DNA from: Geoalkalibacter halelectricus
GTDB lineage: Bacteria > Desulfobacterota > Desulfuromonadia > Desulfuromonadales > Geoalkalibacteraceae
DNA: 64,000 nt
Assembly (NCBI RefSeq): GCF_025263685.1
Contig: NZ_CP092109.1
Location: 3,721,001 to 3,785,000, forward strand
Direction of reading: 5' to 3'
The notes beneath the pieces are model-generated. The model saw only the letters and a program-made list of their open reading frames with translations. It was not told where the DNA came from and made no database searches. This document shows positions 15,280 through 23,814 of the stretch, piece after piece. The stretch's first letter is position 1, and each line of letters opens with the position of its first letter. Position numbers and translations under genes: made by a program.

Positions 15280-15585
15280 TCACGGAAACAAAGACATCTG
15301 CCGCTCCGGGAGAAAGCACACCTGCCGGTAGCAGCGCTTGCGGCCGACGCGGGTTTTCTGGCGCAGGATCTTCTCGAAGTTGATCTCAGCCTCCCGCCTG
15401 GTCCAATAAAACCTCGCCTCATAGCGTCGTTTGCGTCCCAGGGAACTCGCCATCTTTTCGACGACGAAACCCTCTCGCAAAGCCACAAGCCGCAGGACAT
15501 ACCTCGCGCAGTGGGGGCTGTCGGCCTCAAGCTGTTGTTGCCGCAGAATGGCCAGGGGCATTTCATTTTTCTCCGCGAGGGACAT
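15280..15585 (-). CDS. Small WGR-like protein, tentative
   Basis: A 101-residue protein starting at ATG 15585 (MSLAEKNEMPLAILRQQQLE); GGAGAGCAGGAAG upstream supports this start. Residues 35-95 (RYVLRLVALREGFVVEKMASSLGRKRRYEARFYW, shown only in outline, then AEINFEKILRQKTRVGRKRC) have the strand-helix pattern of WGR domains, nucleic-acid-binding modules in some polymerase and helicase partners. The central W-G-R triplet is not conserved, so this is weak. It is basic overall. Confidence 0.4.
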   Translation of the reverse strand: MSLAEKNEMPLAILRQQQLEADSPHCARYVLRLVALREGFVVEKMASSLGRKRRYEARFYWTRREAEINFEKILRQKTRVGRKRCYRQVCFLPERQMSLFP

Positions 15586-15645
15586 CTTCCTGCTCTCCTG
15601 ATGTATCAGGCGAGAGGGAAGGGCGGGCCACATTCCTGGTCGGAA

Positions 15646-16032
15646 ATGGACAGTAAAGAAAAAATCGCCTCCCAGGTCGAATCGGACATGATAAAATTCG
15701 TCGCAAGTTCAATGGAAAGGGGCGTGGCCATGGCCAGAAAACGAAGAACCTGGAAACGCAGCGACACCGTTGCTGCGGTTTTTTTCGGGCTGTGGCTTAT
15801 GAGTCTGCCTTTCCGCCCCTTGTTGGGGGGGCTTGAGATCCTCGTGATTATTGTCGGCCTTATCTGGGCGGTTTCCCTTTGGGCTACTGCTGTTCATGGG
15901 GAACATGTGCCACCGCCGCTGCATAAGGAAGATATTGCAGCCTTCGAAGAATCAGATGAAAGCGAGGACTTGCTGACCAATCCAATTTACTCAAATCTCG
16001 CAGGCAATATTCACTCCAGTTCGGACGAATAA
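15646..16032 (+). CDS. Small membrane protein, unknown
   Basis: ATG 15646 (MDSKEKIASQ) gives 128 residues. A basic segment (MARKRRTWKRS) precedes two close hydrophobic stretches (about 44-60 and 64-82, LEILVIIVGLIWAVSLWATA), then an acidic tail ending HSSSDE. It is convergent with traG, the last gene of the transfer operon, and is the only plus-strand gene near it. It could be an entry-exclusion or membrane accessory protein by position, but nothing in the sequence proves this. Confidence 0.5.
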   Translation: MDSKEKIASQVESDMIKFVASSMERGVAMARKRRTWKRSDTVAAVFFGLWLMSLPFRPLLGGLEILVIIVGLIWAVSLWATAVHGEHVPPPLHKEDIAAFEESDESEDLLTNPIYSNLAGNIHSSSDE

Positions 16033-16050
16033 TAGACAAATAGCTAGTTA

Positions 16051-19000
16051 TTATTGGCGGTTTTTTGGTTTTCGTAGCTTAAATGTCCGCCGAGGGCTGA
16101 CAGGATCATCCGGGTTTAAAAGCCTGTCCCTGGCTTGTTCCATGCGCTCGGCGGCCTTGCCTGGTCCCGCCTCATCCCAGATTGCTTTGCCGCTTCGGGA
16201 TAGAGCTTCCATATTGCTCATGCCGCTGTCCTTGAGGGGATCGAGATTCTCCTTGATCCGTCCCTGCTTGGTATCTCGCGCATTGGGCGGTCTGAAGCCT
16301 CCAAGTTCTTCCGGCACCAGTTGTCCCAACGGGCCTGCGGGGGCATCGGTGAACTTACCCATCTCGACGCCTGCCTTGTCGACGTTGTCGCGCATGAGAT
16401 CGAGATAGCGCTCCAGTTGCGGGTCGGGGGCTTTGAGGCCGGCGGATGTTTCACCGGCTGCGATTCGCTCAGGAACATTTTGCGGCGCTTCGCGTGGTGC
16501 CTCCATGTTGTTGCGCTCAGTTTCAAGCTCTTGCCGGGTTTGGGCATAGCGTTCCTTGCCGCGCTCCAGATCCACGGGCGGGGGAGACGGCTTGCTCAGG
16601 GCGGGCGCGCTGCCGCGTGCGTCCTCTCCACGGGGTACCAGGGAGCGATCCTGGGCGTAATCCTCGATGATCAGGCCGACCTTTTCCCGGTTGCCCTCAT
16701 TGACCAGGCGGTTGAGCTGCGAGAATGCGTTCGCATATCGCTGAACGGGATTGGTCTCCAGCCCGTGCCACTTGTCCCCGTACCATCTGAGGAAGGCCGT
16801 GTCGAAACCCATCCGGTTCGCCAGGGTCACGTTGGTGTCCTCGGACTGGCGCGCTTCCAGGGTGCGTTGACGTTGCCAGGCGTTGCTGCCCAGTTCCGTG
16901 GAAAACCTGGTTCCGGTCACTTGCAGCAGATTGCCCAGGGCGCGCTGATCGTTTGCCGAGATGTCGGAGCTTTGCAGGCGGCTGGTGGTGTCGCGCCAGG
17001 ATTCGCCGATTTTTCTTTCCACGGAGTCCTGATCTCCGACATTGACCGTATAAGTTTGGGTTGTACCGTCTTTGGCAACTCCCTTTATTGCGTATGACGC
17101 GAGTCCTTTTGCTTCAACTTTTATCGGCGCAATTGAGCCAAAGGGGGTCTGTGCTGTTGCTGTCGCAATCACTTGTCCAACAGCTTCCTTACTCACCACA
17201 TTCCCCTTCTCATCCGTGATCGAAGTCGCATTGTCGAGCACCGTCCTGGCCGCATTCACCCGCGCTTCGCTCAGTTCATGGGCCGTGCCCGCCGAGACCC
17301 CGTATTTCTGCACCGCCGCGTCGATGGAACTGGTGCCGTCGCTGCGGGTTTCGTTTCTCAGCAGGTTGTTGCCCGTGGTCTGGTCGTGGCGGGCCACTTC
17401 GCTCTGCATGTCGGCGATGGCCGTGCTGTAGGCCGCGCTCATGGTGGTGCTGTAGGTGATTTCGTTGGGAAGCCCGCTGACCGCTGTCAACTCTCCTTCC
17501 GAGAGCGCCAGGCCCTGGGGGCCGCTTTTGAGGGTTCTCTGGCTGCCGTCGGGGGTGGCGTACTCGATCCATCTCTGATTGGCGGGGGTGCTGATCACCC
17601 CACGCGGCGCGCGCATCTGCGAGGCGCCCAGGGCCGCCGAACCGCGCGGGTCGCCGGTGAGCAGAAACGCATCGGTCGCGCCCATTCCGGCAAGCTTCGC
17701 CGCATGGCCCTGCGCGAAGGCTTCCCGGCCGAGAGCGAGCCTGCCTCCCGTCAACTCGTCCATGAAGGCTCGTTCGGCCGCCATGCGCGAGGCAAAATCG
17801 TGCTCGTTGCTCCACGCCTGGGTGGGCAGCGCCTTGACGTTGCTCTGGATGGCCTCGGCGCGCCCCGCCGGGTCTTCGGTCTGGCGCGCGGCGGTGACGC
17901 CCGCGGACTGGACCTGTCCGGTGACGTTGCCGGAGAGGCTGGCCAGGGCGTGGCCGCCGAAGCGCACCAGCATGCCCGTCATGACCGTGGCCAGCATCAG
18001 CCCCGACATACGCAGGGTGCCGAACATGGCCAGCACCTTGATGGTCTCGCCGGGCGCGAAATAGAGCGCGTCCATGCCCATGGAGCCGGGAGGACCGAAG
18101 CGGCGGATCTTTTCGAAGGCGCTGTTGGCGAAATCCATGGCAAAGCCGTGCACGATGGCGTCGGTCACACCCCAGGCCGACAACCAGATGAAAAACCCGA
18201 GCATCACCGCCAGGGCCTTGCCGAAGAGCGGCGTGGGGATGAACAGCGCCAGAAAGGGGATGAGGCCCACTGCGATGGCGGTGAGCACCGCGCGCAGGAT
18301 GGGCAGCCACTCGTTGGCGGCCTTCATGGTGCCGGTGGCGCTGATGATGAAGTGATAGTTGGCGAGGTTGTGGGCCAGCCCCGCGCGGTACTGAGATTCG
18401 AGCCGCTCGGCGAGATAGGCCTGGCGGATGAAATCCTCCGAACTCATCTGCACGCCGAGCAGGGAGAGGGTGTCCTCGATGGCGCCTTTGCAGCGCTGAT
18501 ACTGAACCGCGTCCAGGTAGTCGAAGCCGATCTGGGCGCACAGCCCATGCAGGTTGCCCTCGAAATTGCCCATGTTGGCGAGATAGAGATCGAGCCGCTC
18601 CCAGGCCTCGGTGCAGCTGAGGGTCTGGCCCCGGGGCACGGCCCTGCTGTAGTGCACGGTGAAGTTGGAGGGGTGCCAGGCCTTGGAGAGCGAGGCGCGC
18701 AGGTCGGTGGTGGTGCGGCGCAGCTCATCCACCGTCAGCTCGCTGCCCGGGCGCACCAGCTCGAAGGAGACGCAGTCGTCGATGAAGCGGTTGAAGGAGG
18801 TGTCCATGAGGCTGTCCTCGGCGGTGATGGAGAAGGTGGTCGCCTTGAACAGTCCCAGAAGCCCCAGGCCCCCGGCCTGGTTCTGGTAGCTGAGTGGATC
18901 GGCAGCGGTGCTCACGATCTCGACCAGGCCGTTTTCAAACAGGGAAAAAAGCCCTGCGATCATCACCAGCCCGTCGGGGATGCCCGAGACCGGCTGATAG

Positions 19001-19353
19001 CGGTTGGTCACGTTGTCGTAGATGTGCAGGGTGCCCTTGGGCACCACCAGCCCGGCGTAGATCATCAACCCCACCACCAGGGGCACCACCCAGGCCACCG
19101 GGTTGAAGCGCGCGCCGGTAAGGCCTCGGTAGAAGGCGGTCATGGCCCCGAGAAAGATCGCCAGGGAGATGACCACGTAAAAGAGCGTCTTGTAGCCGTT
19201 GTCGCTGAAGATCAGCGCCACCTTGGAGAAGGCGGAGACCACCGCCTCATGGCCGCCGAAGGTGTAATAATCCATCTCCAGGGCAAGGCCCGTTTGCGGC
19301 ACAAGCGCCACCACCACGAGGGAAACCAGCAGTCTTTGATAGGTCTTGGCCAT
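16051..19353 (-). CDS. traG: F-type TraG, mating-pair stabilisation/channel protein
   Basis: F-type TraG is an inner-membrane protein of the secretion channel; its C-terminal part stabilises mating pairs and helps exclusion. The 1100-residue product has a signal-like N-terminus and about six membrane segments within residues 1-480 (for example TLFYVVISLAIFLGAMTAFY and IPFLALFIPTPLFGKALAVM), the TraG-N region. A long polar periplasmic part is rich in Gln, Arg and Ser. F TraG is 938 residues. Last gene of the transfer operon; GGAGG upstream. It is a different protein from the coupling TraG at 1-1317. Confidence 0.92.
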   Translation of the reverse strand: MAKTYQRLLVSLVVVALVPQTGLALEMDYYTFGGHEAVVSAFSKVALIFSDNGYKTLFYVVISLAIFLGAMTAFYRGLTGARFNPVAWVVPLVVGLMIYAGLVVPKGTLHIYDNVTNRYQPVSGIPDGLVMIAGLFSLFENGLVEIVSTAADPLSYQNQAGGLGLLGLFKATTFSITAEDSLMDTSFNRFIDDCVSFELVRPGSELTVDELRRTTTDLRASLSKAWHPSNFTVHYSRAVPRGQTLSCTEAWERLDLYLANMGNFEGNLHGLCAQIGFDYLDAVQYQRCKGAIEDTLSLLGVQMSSEDFIRQAYLAERLESQYRAGLAHNLANYHFIISATGTMKAANEWLPILRAVLTAIAVGLIPFLALFIPTPLFGKALAVMLGFFIWLSAWGVTDAIVHGFAMDFANSAFEKIRRFGPPGSMGMDALYFAPGETIKVLAMFGTLRMSGLMLATVMTGMLVRFGGHALASLSGNVTGQVQSAGVTAARQTEDPAGRAEAIQSNVKALPTQAWSNEHDFASRMAAERAFMDELTGGRLALGREAFAQGHAAKLAGMGATDAFLLTGDPRGSAALGASQMRAPRGVISTPANQRWIEYATPDGSQRTLKSGPQGLALSEGELTAVSGLPNEITYSTTMSAAYSTAIADMQSEVARHDQTTGNNLLRNETRSDGTSSIDAAVQKYGVSAGTAHELSEARVNAARTVLDNATSITDEKGNVVSKEAVGQVIATATAQTPFGSIAPIKVEAKGLASYAIKGVAKDGTTQTYTVNVGDQDSVERKIGESWRDTTSRLQSSDISANDQRALGNLLQVTGTRFSTELGSNAWQRQRTLEARQSEDTNVTLANRMGFDTAFLRWYGDKWHGLETNPVQRYANAFSQLNRLVNEGNREKVGLIIEDYAQDRSLVPRGEDARGSAPALSKPSPPPVDLERGKERYAQTRQELETERNNMEAPREAPQNVPERIAAGETSAGLKAPDPQLERYLDLMRDNVDKAGVEMGKFTDAPAGPLGQLVPEELGGFRPPNARDTKQGRIKENLDPLKDSGMSNMEALSRSGKAIWDEAGPGKAAERMEQARDRLLNPDDPVSPRRTFKLRKPKNRQ

Positions 19354-19423
19354 TTTTCAACCTCCTTGGACAGGGAGCGGCGAGAATCCCTGATGGGGAA
19401 ACTCCGGCACCGCGAATCTTCAC

Positions 19424-20173
19424 CTAGCCCCTTCTACGCTCGGGGAGCTTCACCAGCCCCGCCTTGATCAGCCTGCGGTTGCGGCGCAGGGCGCAGGCGA
19501 GCGCCGCGAAGGGGATGGCCAGAAACAGCAGGGTGGTCACGACGACGAACCAGGCGGCGGTGAGAAAGGTCGCGCGAAACTCCGCCACCCAGGCGAAGAT
19601 CCTCTGCACCGCCTGGGGCGCAAGGGCGGTGTCGTAGAGCTTGAGAGCCGCCCAGGTGAGGTGCGCGTCGCTGAGAGCGAAGAGGTAGAGAAAGTGAAAA
19701 AAGATCACCGCCACCAGGGCTTTCAAAAGCGCGCCGCTCACCACGCCGCCCAGCAGGTTGAGGATCATGGCGCGGGTGAAGTGCCCGATGAACTTGGTGC
19801 AGCTGATGGCCAGAAACAGCGCGTAGCCCAGGGAAAAGCCCACCGCCAGAAGCAGCGCGAACAGGGTGTCGAAGAGATTGGGGGCGCTGGAGCCGAACAC
19901 CGGGATGTGGCGCTCGATGACGCCGATGGCCAGGGGCGCGAGCAGCGCCGTCACCAGCCCCGAGAGAAAGGCGCTGCGAAAGCCCACCTCGAAAAACTCC
20001 AGGCGCTGCTTGGTGGTCAGAAAATCCTGCCGGATCACCGCCCCGCCCAGCTCATTGGCGAAGTTCTGCTCGATGAAGCTGATCGCCTCGAACAGCCCCT
20101 TGGGGTGGATCTCCGCCCCGAGGTTTACCGGCATGACGTCGTTGCCGGAGCCGCTTCTGCCGCCTGAAGCCAT
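19424..20173 (-). CDS. Multi-pass membrane protein of the transfer operon
   Basis: A 249-residue protein starting at ATG 20173 (MASGGRSGSG), with AGGGGG eight bases upstream. Five to six hydrophobic segments (around 66-90, 105-128, 140-175 and 205-228) follow an N-terminal soluble part (IHPKGLFEAISFIEQNFANE). I do not recognise it from F or related plasmids. Its place between the small membrane gene and traG suggests a membrane component special to this branch of F-type systems. Confidence 0.7.
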   Translation of the reverse strand: MASGGRSGSGNDVMPVNLGAEIHPKGLFEAISFIEQNFANELGGAVIRQDFLTTKQRLEFFEVGFRSAFLSGLVTALLAPLAIGVIERHIPVFGSSAPNLFDTLFALLLAVGFSLGYALFLAISCTKFIGHFTRAMILNLLGGVVSGALLKALVAVIFFHFLYLFALSDAHLTWAALKLYDTALAPQAVQRIFAWVAEFRATFLTAAWFVVVTTLLFLAIPFAALACALRRNRRLIKAGLVKLPERRRG

Positions 20174-20185
20174 GAGCCGCACCCC

Positions 20186-20437
20186 CTACCGCAACAGCCC
20201 CGCGAACCCGAGCAGCGCCCCGCCGTAGGCGAGCAGCGTCGCGGCCGCGAAGCACCAGAAACCCAGGATGAAGCTGCGCCGGCGCACCCCGAACCAAAAG
20301 GCCAGAATCAAAAAACTCAGCGCCAGAAGGCGGCTCCACAGCCCCAGAAACAGGGTCGAGAACAGCAGTTGCCAGAAGCCCAGGTACTGCTGCGGGCTCA
20401 TCCAGCTGAGGGGATTGAGATAATCCATCCAGCCCAT
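20186..20437 (-). CDS. Small two-pass membrane protein of the transfer operon
   Basis: An 83-residue protein from ATG 20437 (MGWMDYLNPLSWMSPQQYLG); AGGAG lies ten bases upstream. Two membrane helices (about 20-42 and 55-80) are joined by a basic turn (GVRRRS). The alternative long frame from 20581 lies inside the signal peptidase gene and is not used. Function unknown; it is transcribed with its neighbours. Confidence 0.6.
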   Translation of the reverse strand: MGWMDYLNPLSWMSPQQYLGFWQLLFSTLFLGLWSRLLALSFLILAFWFGVRRRSFILGFWCFAAATLLAYGGALLGFAGLLR

Positions 20438-20450
20438 GATCGTTTTTCTC

Positions 20451-21011
20451 CTAGAACACCGGCCGCGCCCGGGCGAGAAAGGCCGCGCGCCCGACCAGCC
20501 CGAAGTAGCGCGAGTCGAAGCTGTCGGGATGATCGCCGACCACGAAGACCTCGCCCGCCGGGATCGCGCCGTTGAACACAAAAGCCGTGAGGGGCTCGCC
20601 CTTGCGCGAAACCTCCTTGGCGCGCCCCAGCCATACGCCCTCGCAGAAATACTCGCGCTCCACCACGACGAGGCGCTGCCCCTGCGCGCAGCCGATGCGC
20701 TTGATCACGCGGACATCGCCGCCGTTTCGCACCTGCTCCAGGATGCCGCCGACGGCCGCTGCGCGGATGCGCTCCTCCGCGATCCTGAACAGCACGTAGT
20801 CGCCCGGGCCTGCCTTGTGCGCCTCATCGAGAAAAAACAGCCGGGGCGTCACCGAGTCGGTGAGTGTCAGGGCGAAGTGGCGCGGCAGTTGCGCCGCCGC
20901 CAGAAACACCCCCAGCCCAAGGACAAGGGCGCAGGCGAGATAGCGCGGCGACCTGTGCCGCAGGGGACGGAGCAGCCGCCGGAAGAAACCGGCCGTGCCG
21001 GGCGCGCTCAT
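20451..21011 (-). CDS. S26-family signal peptidase, TraF-like
   Basis: A conjugation-linked leader peptidase that matures the pilin or other transfer proteins. Of 186 residues, one N-terminal membrane helix (about 27-43) is followed by the S26 fold: catalytic serine region LTDSVTPRLFF, lysine region RVIKRIGCAQGQ, and the C-terminal VFVVGDHPDSFDSRYFGLV (the GDNxxxSxDSR box). IncP TraF and some F-type systems (there called TrhF) encode such proteases; plasmid F does not. The start overlaps the trbI stop (ATGA). Confidence 0.9.
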   Translation of the reverse strand: MSAPGTAGFFRRLLRPLRHRSPRYLACALVLGLGVFLAAAQLPRHFALTLTDSVTPRLFFLDEAHKAGPGDYVLFRIAEERIRAAAVGGILEQVRNGGDVRVIKRIGCAQGQRLVVVEREYFCEGVWLGRAKEVSRKGEPLTAFVFNGAIPAGEVFVVGDHPDSFDSRYFGLVGRAAFLARARPVF

Positions 21012-21361
21012 GGGCGAATCACCCGGATGTTGCGCACCACGCCGTCCGCCATGAGCACCACATGGTGGGCGGGCACCTCATCCACCACCTGGGCGAGCAG
21101 ATCCATGCGCCGGTGCAGCTCGGCATCCGTGATGCGGCCTGCCAGATAGAGCTCGCGCTGCTCGGCGACATAGCCGCTCAGATCCACCGCGACGATTTTT
21201 TGGACGAAGTGCCGGTCGTAGAGGTAGAGCGTGAGAACGCTGGTCAGGCAGCTGACGAGCAGGCACAGCAGCAAAAAGATGCCGATTTGCTTCGAGCGTC
21301 TTTTGGGTTGCGGGGTTTCAGGCGGAGGTTGTGGCGAGTTCTCGCTGTGCATGTGTCCCAT
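21008..21361 (-). CDS. trbI: TrbI, F-type inner-membrane protein
   Basis: A 117-residue protein with a polar N-terminus (PQPPPETPQPKRRSKQ), one membrane helix (about 26-48) and a periplasmic part with DLSGYVAEQRELYLAGRI and a final VLMADGVVRNIRVI strand, matching the F-type TrbI family (F TrbI is 128 residues, involved in pilus retraction). ATG 21361 or the fourth codon (21352) could start it. It follows the inserted yefM-yoeB module. Confidence 0.85.
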   Translation of the reverse strand: MGHMHSENSPQPPPETPQPKRRSKQIGIFLLLCLLVSCLTSVLTLYLYDRHFVQKIVAVDLSGYVAEQRELYLAGRITDAELHRRMDLLAQVVDEVPAHHVVLMADGVVRNIRVIRP

Positions 21362-21457
21362 CCCGTGTTTTGAGGATCAGAAGATCAGGAGGCACAATTC
21401 TCCTGCTCTTTCTGAATATCGGGAGGGGGGGGAATGTCTGGGGGAGGGAAAAACGGA

Positions 21458-21721
21458 TTATTCGTAATGGGTCCACATTCGCAACACCTTGACGGTCCTT
21501 ATATCTTCCAGAATCTGATAGACGATGCGGTGCTGTATGTTGATGCGACGCGAGTAGGCGCCAGACAGATCGCCGACGAGTTTTTCAAAGGTGGGTGGAT
21601 TTTGGTAGGGGTTTTGCGCGAGAATTTCCAGAAGTTTTTCGGCCTTGGGTTTCAGGCCGGAAGCCGCGAGTTTTTTTGCGTCCTTTTTAGCCTGGCTGGT
21701 AAAGACAACCCGCCAGCTCAC
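21458..21721 (-). CDS. yoeB: YoeB toxin
   Basis: Ribosome-dependent mRNA interferase. GTG 21721 (VSWRVVFTSQAKKDAKKL) overlaps the antitoxin stop (GTGA), which fixes the start. Typical Txe/YoeB blocks: LLEILAQNPYQNPP, FEKLVGDLSGAYSRRIN, HRIVYQI and the terminal LRMWTHYE (family end HYE/HY). 87 residues. Confidence 0.94.
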   Translation of the reverse strand: MSWRVVFTSQAKKDAKKLAASGLKPKAEKLLEILAQNPYQNPPTFEKLVGDLSGAYSRRINIQHRIVYQILEDIRTVKVLRMWTHYE

Positions 21722-21960
21722 CAGTCGAGTTCCTCGTCGCATTCATCGACCGAAACTTTCATCCCCTCGATTATCGACTCCCTAATGCCTGGGACGCCTT
21801 GCAGATAGAGGGTTTCCTGGATCGCTCTCCAATCCTCCTCGGAGACCAGGACGGCATTGCCTCGTTTGCCGGTGATCTGCACCGGCACATGGGACTCGGA
21901 GACCTCATCGAGGAGTCGGTAGAGCGATTTACGAGCTTCGGTTGCGGTAACTGTGGGCAT
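21718..21960 (-). CDS. yefM: YefM antitoxin
   Basis: An 80-residue Phd/YefM antitoxin from ATG 21960 (MPTVTATEARKSLYRLLDEV), with GGAGAAA upstream. The N-terminal half binds DNA and the C-terminal half (ESIIEGMKVSVDECDEELDW) binds the toxin. A palindrome of the known GTAC type lies just upstream. The pair sits between trbC and trbI inside the transfer operon and has its own promoter. Confidence 0.94.
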   Translation of the reverse strand: MPTVTATEARKSLYRLLDEVSESHVPVQITGKRGNAVLVSEEDWRAIQETLYLQGVPGIRESIIEGMKVSVDECDEELDW

Positions 21961-21970
21961 GGTTTTTCTC

Positions 21971-21993
21971 CTTGTACGTAAAAGCGTACGCTC
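21971..21993. promoter_or_regulatory. YefM operator palindrome
   Basis: TTGTACGTAAAAGCGTACGC holds the inverted pair GTACG/CGTAC separated by TAAAAG. E. coli YefM binds palindromes with TGTACA cores in the same place, ten to thirty bases before the start codon. Confidence 0.7.
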
Positions 21994-22060
21994 GCTGACC
22001 TCACTTGTCAAGATGGAAGAGCCAGAAGGTAGTTTTGAGACCATGTCTTGATTCGTTGAC

Positions 22061-22834
22061 TTACTCCGTCCCGAGTAAGCCACTCGGGGCGAACTTTTCC
22101 CCGCGCTCTCGCTCGATTTTCTCCAGCATGTAGTCCAGGCGCGCATCCCCGATCAGCATGAAATAGTCCTCAAGGTCGGCCGCTTGTTCCAGTCCCTCGC
22201 TCAGGGATGGGTCGTAAACCCGCACTCCCCGCGCGACCACCAGGGCGGGCACCTGCGCGACGCCGTAGCGGCGAAACAGCAGCGGATCGATGAGCAATTG
22301 GATCGAGCGCACCGCGCAGGCCGGATTTTCCGGACGACAGTGCGGATCGACCTTGAGCACCTGGTGCGCCCAGGCCAGGGTCGGGCCGATGCGCTGCGCT
22401 CCACCGACCAGCCCGCGCAGGACCAGCACCGCGCGCGGCTCTCCCAAGCGCTCCAGATCCGCGGCGTAGGTGCGCAGGGTCTCCATGGGCATGGAGGAGG
22501 AGACAAAGAGATAGAGCCGTTCATCGGGCCGCAGAAAACCTTTTTCCGCAGCGCCCTCGGGCGGGTCCGGCTGCCCGGTGAACAGCTCCTCCTCGACGCG
22601 GCGGCGCTCGCGTTCGAGGGTCGCGCGATATTCGGGCGACTCCAGAAGCGACCAAACGGCCGCCGCCGCTGCCGGGTCGATAGCCTCAGGCCCGGCTTCG
22701 GGACAGAACTGGCGATAGGCGCGCGAGCGCTCCAGCAGGCCCTCCACCAGCGCCTCATCGGGGGCCTGGGCGAGAGCGCCATGGGCCGACAGGGCGGCGA
22801 GGAGCGCGATCAGTAGGTGACGCCGACGCAGCAT
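22061..22834 (-). CDS. trbC: TrbC, F-type pilus assembly protein
   Basis: Periplasmic, thioredoxin-like assembly protein that works with TraW and TraU. ATG 22834 (MLRRRHLLIALLAALSAHGA) gives a signal peptide. The C-terminal domain carries LYLFVSSSMPMETLRTYAAD and VRSIQLLIDPLLFRRYGVAQ then VPALVV, the TrbC_Ftype pattern. 257 residues (F TrbC is 212). Overlaps traU by 25 bases. Confidence 0.92.
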   Translation of the reverse strand: MLRRRHLLIALLAALSAHGALAQAPDEALVEGLLERSRAYRQFCPEAGPEAIDPAAAAAVWSLLESPEYRATLERERRRVEEELFTGQPDPPEGAAEKGFLRPDERLYLFVSSSMPMETLRTYAADLERLGEPRAVLVLRGLVGGAQRIGPTLAWAHQVLKVDPHCRPENPACAVRSIQLLIDPLLFRRYGVAQVPALVVARGVRVYDPSLSEGLEQAADLEDYFMLIGDARLDYMLEKIERERGEKFAPSGLLGTE

Positions 22835-23814
22835 GTGGTCTTCCTGTGCAGCATCCAGAGAAAATTCTCCGGCGCGTTGGGGCCAGCGCCCTGGGGCGGG
22901 TTTTTGCCCGACCCCCACAACAGGTCGCTGCGGCCGATGGGCACGCTGGTGGCGCCGCGCACCGGGCGCACGATCTGCAAGCGGTAATGGCTCTTTACCC
23001 AGATGGGGGTGGCCACGGCGCCGCAGGGGTTGAGGGCGCGGTCAAACAGCAGCATCTCGCGACCGAGCTTGAACAGCAGCCGCGCGGCCAACCCCGCGTT
23101 GGCGGTGGTGGGGTTGCTCTCGGCGATGGTGCCGCTCAGGGGGTAGCTGCTGCCCCAGCTGCCCATGCACCAGAACAGCGCATCCAGGGGAAAGCCCGTG
23201 TTGGCCGCCGTGCTGTCGCTCAGGCAGGCGAGCTGCGCGGCGGGGCTGCCGAACAAAAGCGCCTCGGGGTTGATGAGAAAGGCGAGGGCGTCGTTGCTCC
23301 ACAGCGGATCGACCTCGGTCATGTAGGCCAGATCGAAGCCGCCCTGCTCCAGGCACGGAAAATCCGCGAACAGATCGAGCAGGCTCCAGGCGGGAAACAC
23401 GTAGTAGTGCGCCTGCTGAAAGGTCGAGGCCGCGCCGGTGGTCTGCTGGGTGCTCTGCGCGCCGCCCAGAAGCCCCGGCTGGGGGTTGCTGAGCTGGGCG
23501 CCGAGGGCCGGAAAGCAGTAGGGGTCCTTGACCGTCTCGATCATGCGCGAAGGTTCCCAGAAGCTCGCCGTGAGCCCCACCGTCAGGGAACCCCCCGACC
23601 CGCAGGCGCACACCGGCGAGGAGAGCCGATCGGCCGGGACATCCTCGCCCGCGGCCAGGGTGACGCCGCCGATGCGCAAGGGAAAGGCGCACTGCCAGCA
23701 CACATCGGTGACGGGATTAAGGGGCCTGCCGCGACACAGGGCCTGCGCCTGGCTGGCCGCAAAGAGCAGAAGCAAAACCACGCCGAGGCTAGTCGCGAGT
23801 CGATGCGGGAACAA
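22810..23814 (-). CDS. traU: TraU, F-type conjugation protein
   Basis: Periplasmic/outer-membrane-linked protein needed for DNA transfer. Of 334 residues, residues 1-25 are a signal peptide. Many paired cysteines follow, as in F TraU (330 residues): VTDVCWQCAFPLRIGGV, SSPVCACGSG, DPYCFP and the final TTCCVGVTY. The tryptophan-rich core (DALFWCMGSWGSSYPLSG) is characteristic. It overlaps traW and trbC at both ends. Confidence 0.95.
   Translation of the reverse strand: MFPHRLATSLGVVLLLLFAASQAQALCRGRPLNPVTDVCWQCAFPLRIGGVTLAAGEDVPADRLSSPVCACGSGGSLTVGLTASFWEPSRMIETVKDPYCFPALGAQLSNPQPGLLGGAQSTQQTTGAASTFQQAHYYVFPAWSLLDLFADFPCLEQGGFDLAYMTEVDPLWSNDALAFLINPEALLFGSPAAQLACLSDSTAANTGFPLDALFWCMGSWGSSYPLSGTIAESNPTTANAGLAARLLFKLGREMLLFDRALNPCGAVATPIWVKSHYRLQIVRPVRGATSVPIGRSDLLWGSGKNPPQGAGPNAPENFLWMLHRKTTCCVGVTY

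Noticed and set aside
17173-19467. Long plus-strand frame of 764 codons opposite traG
   Set aside because: It is antisense to a clear TraG-N protein, rich in Gly/His/Arg from GC-rich complementary codons, and has no motif or ribosome site.
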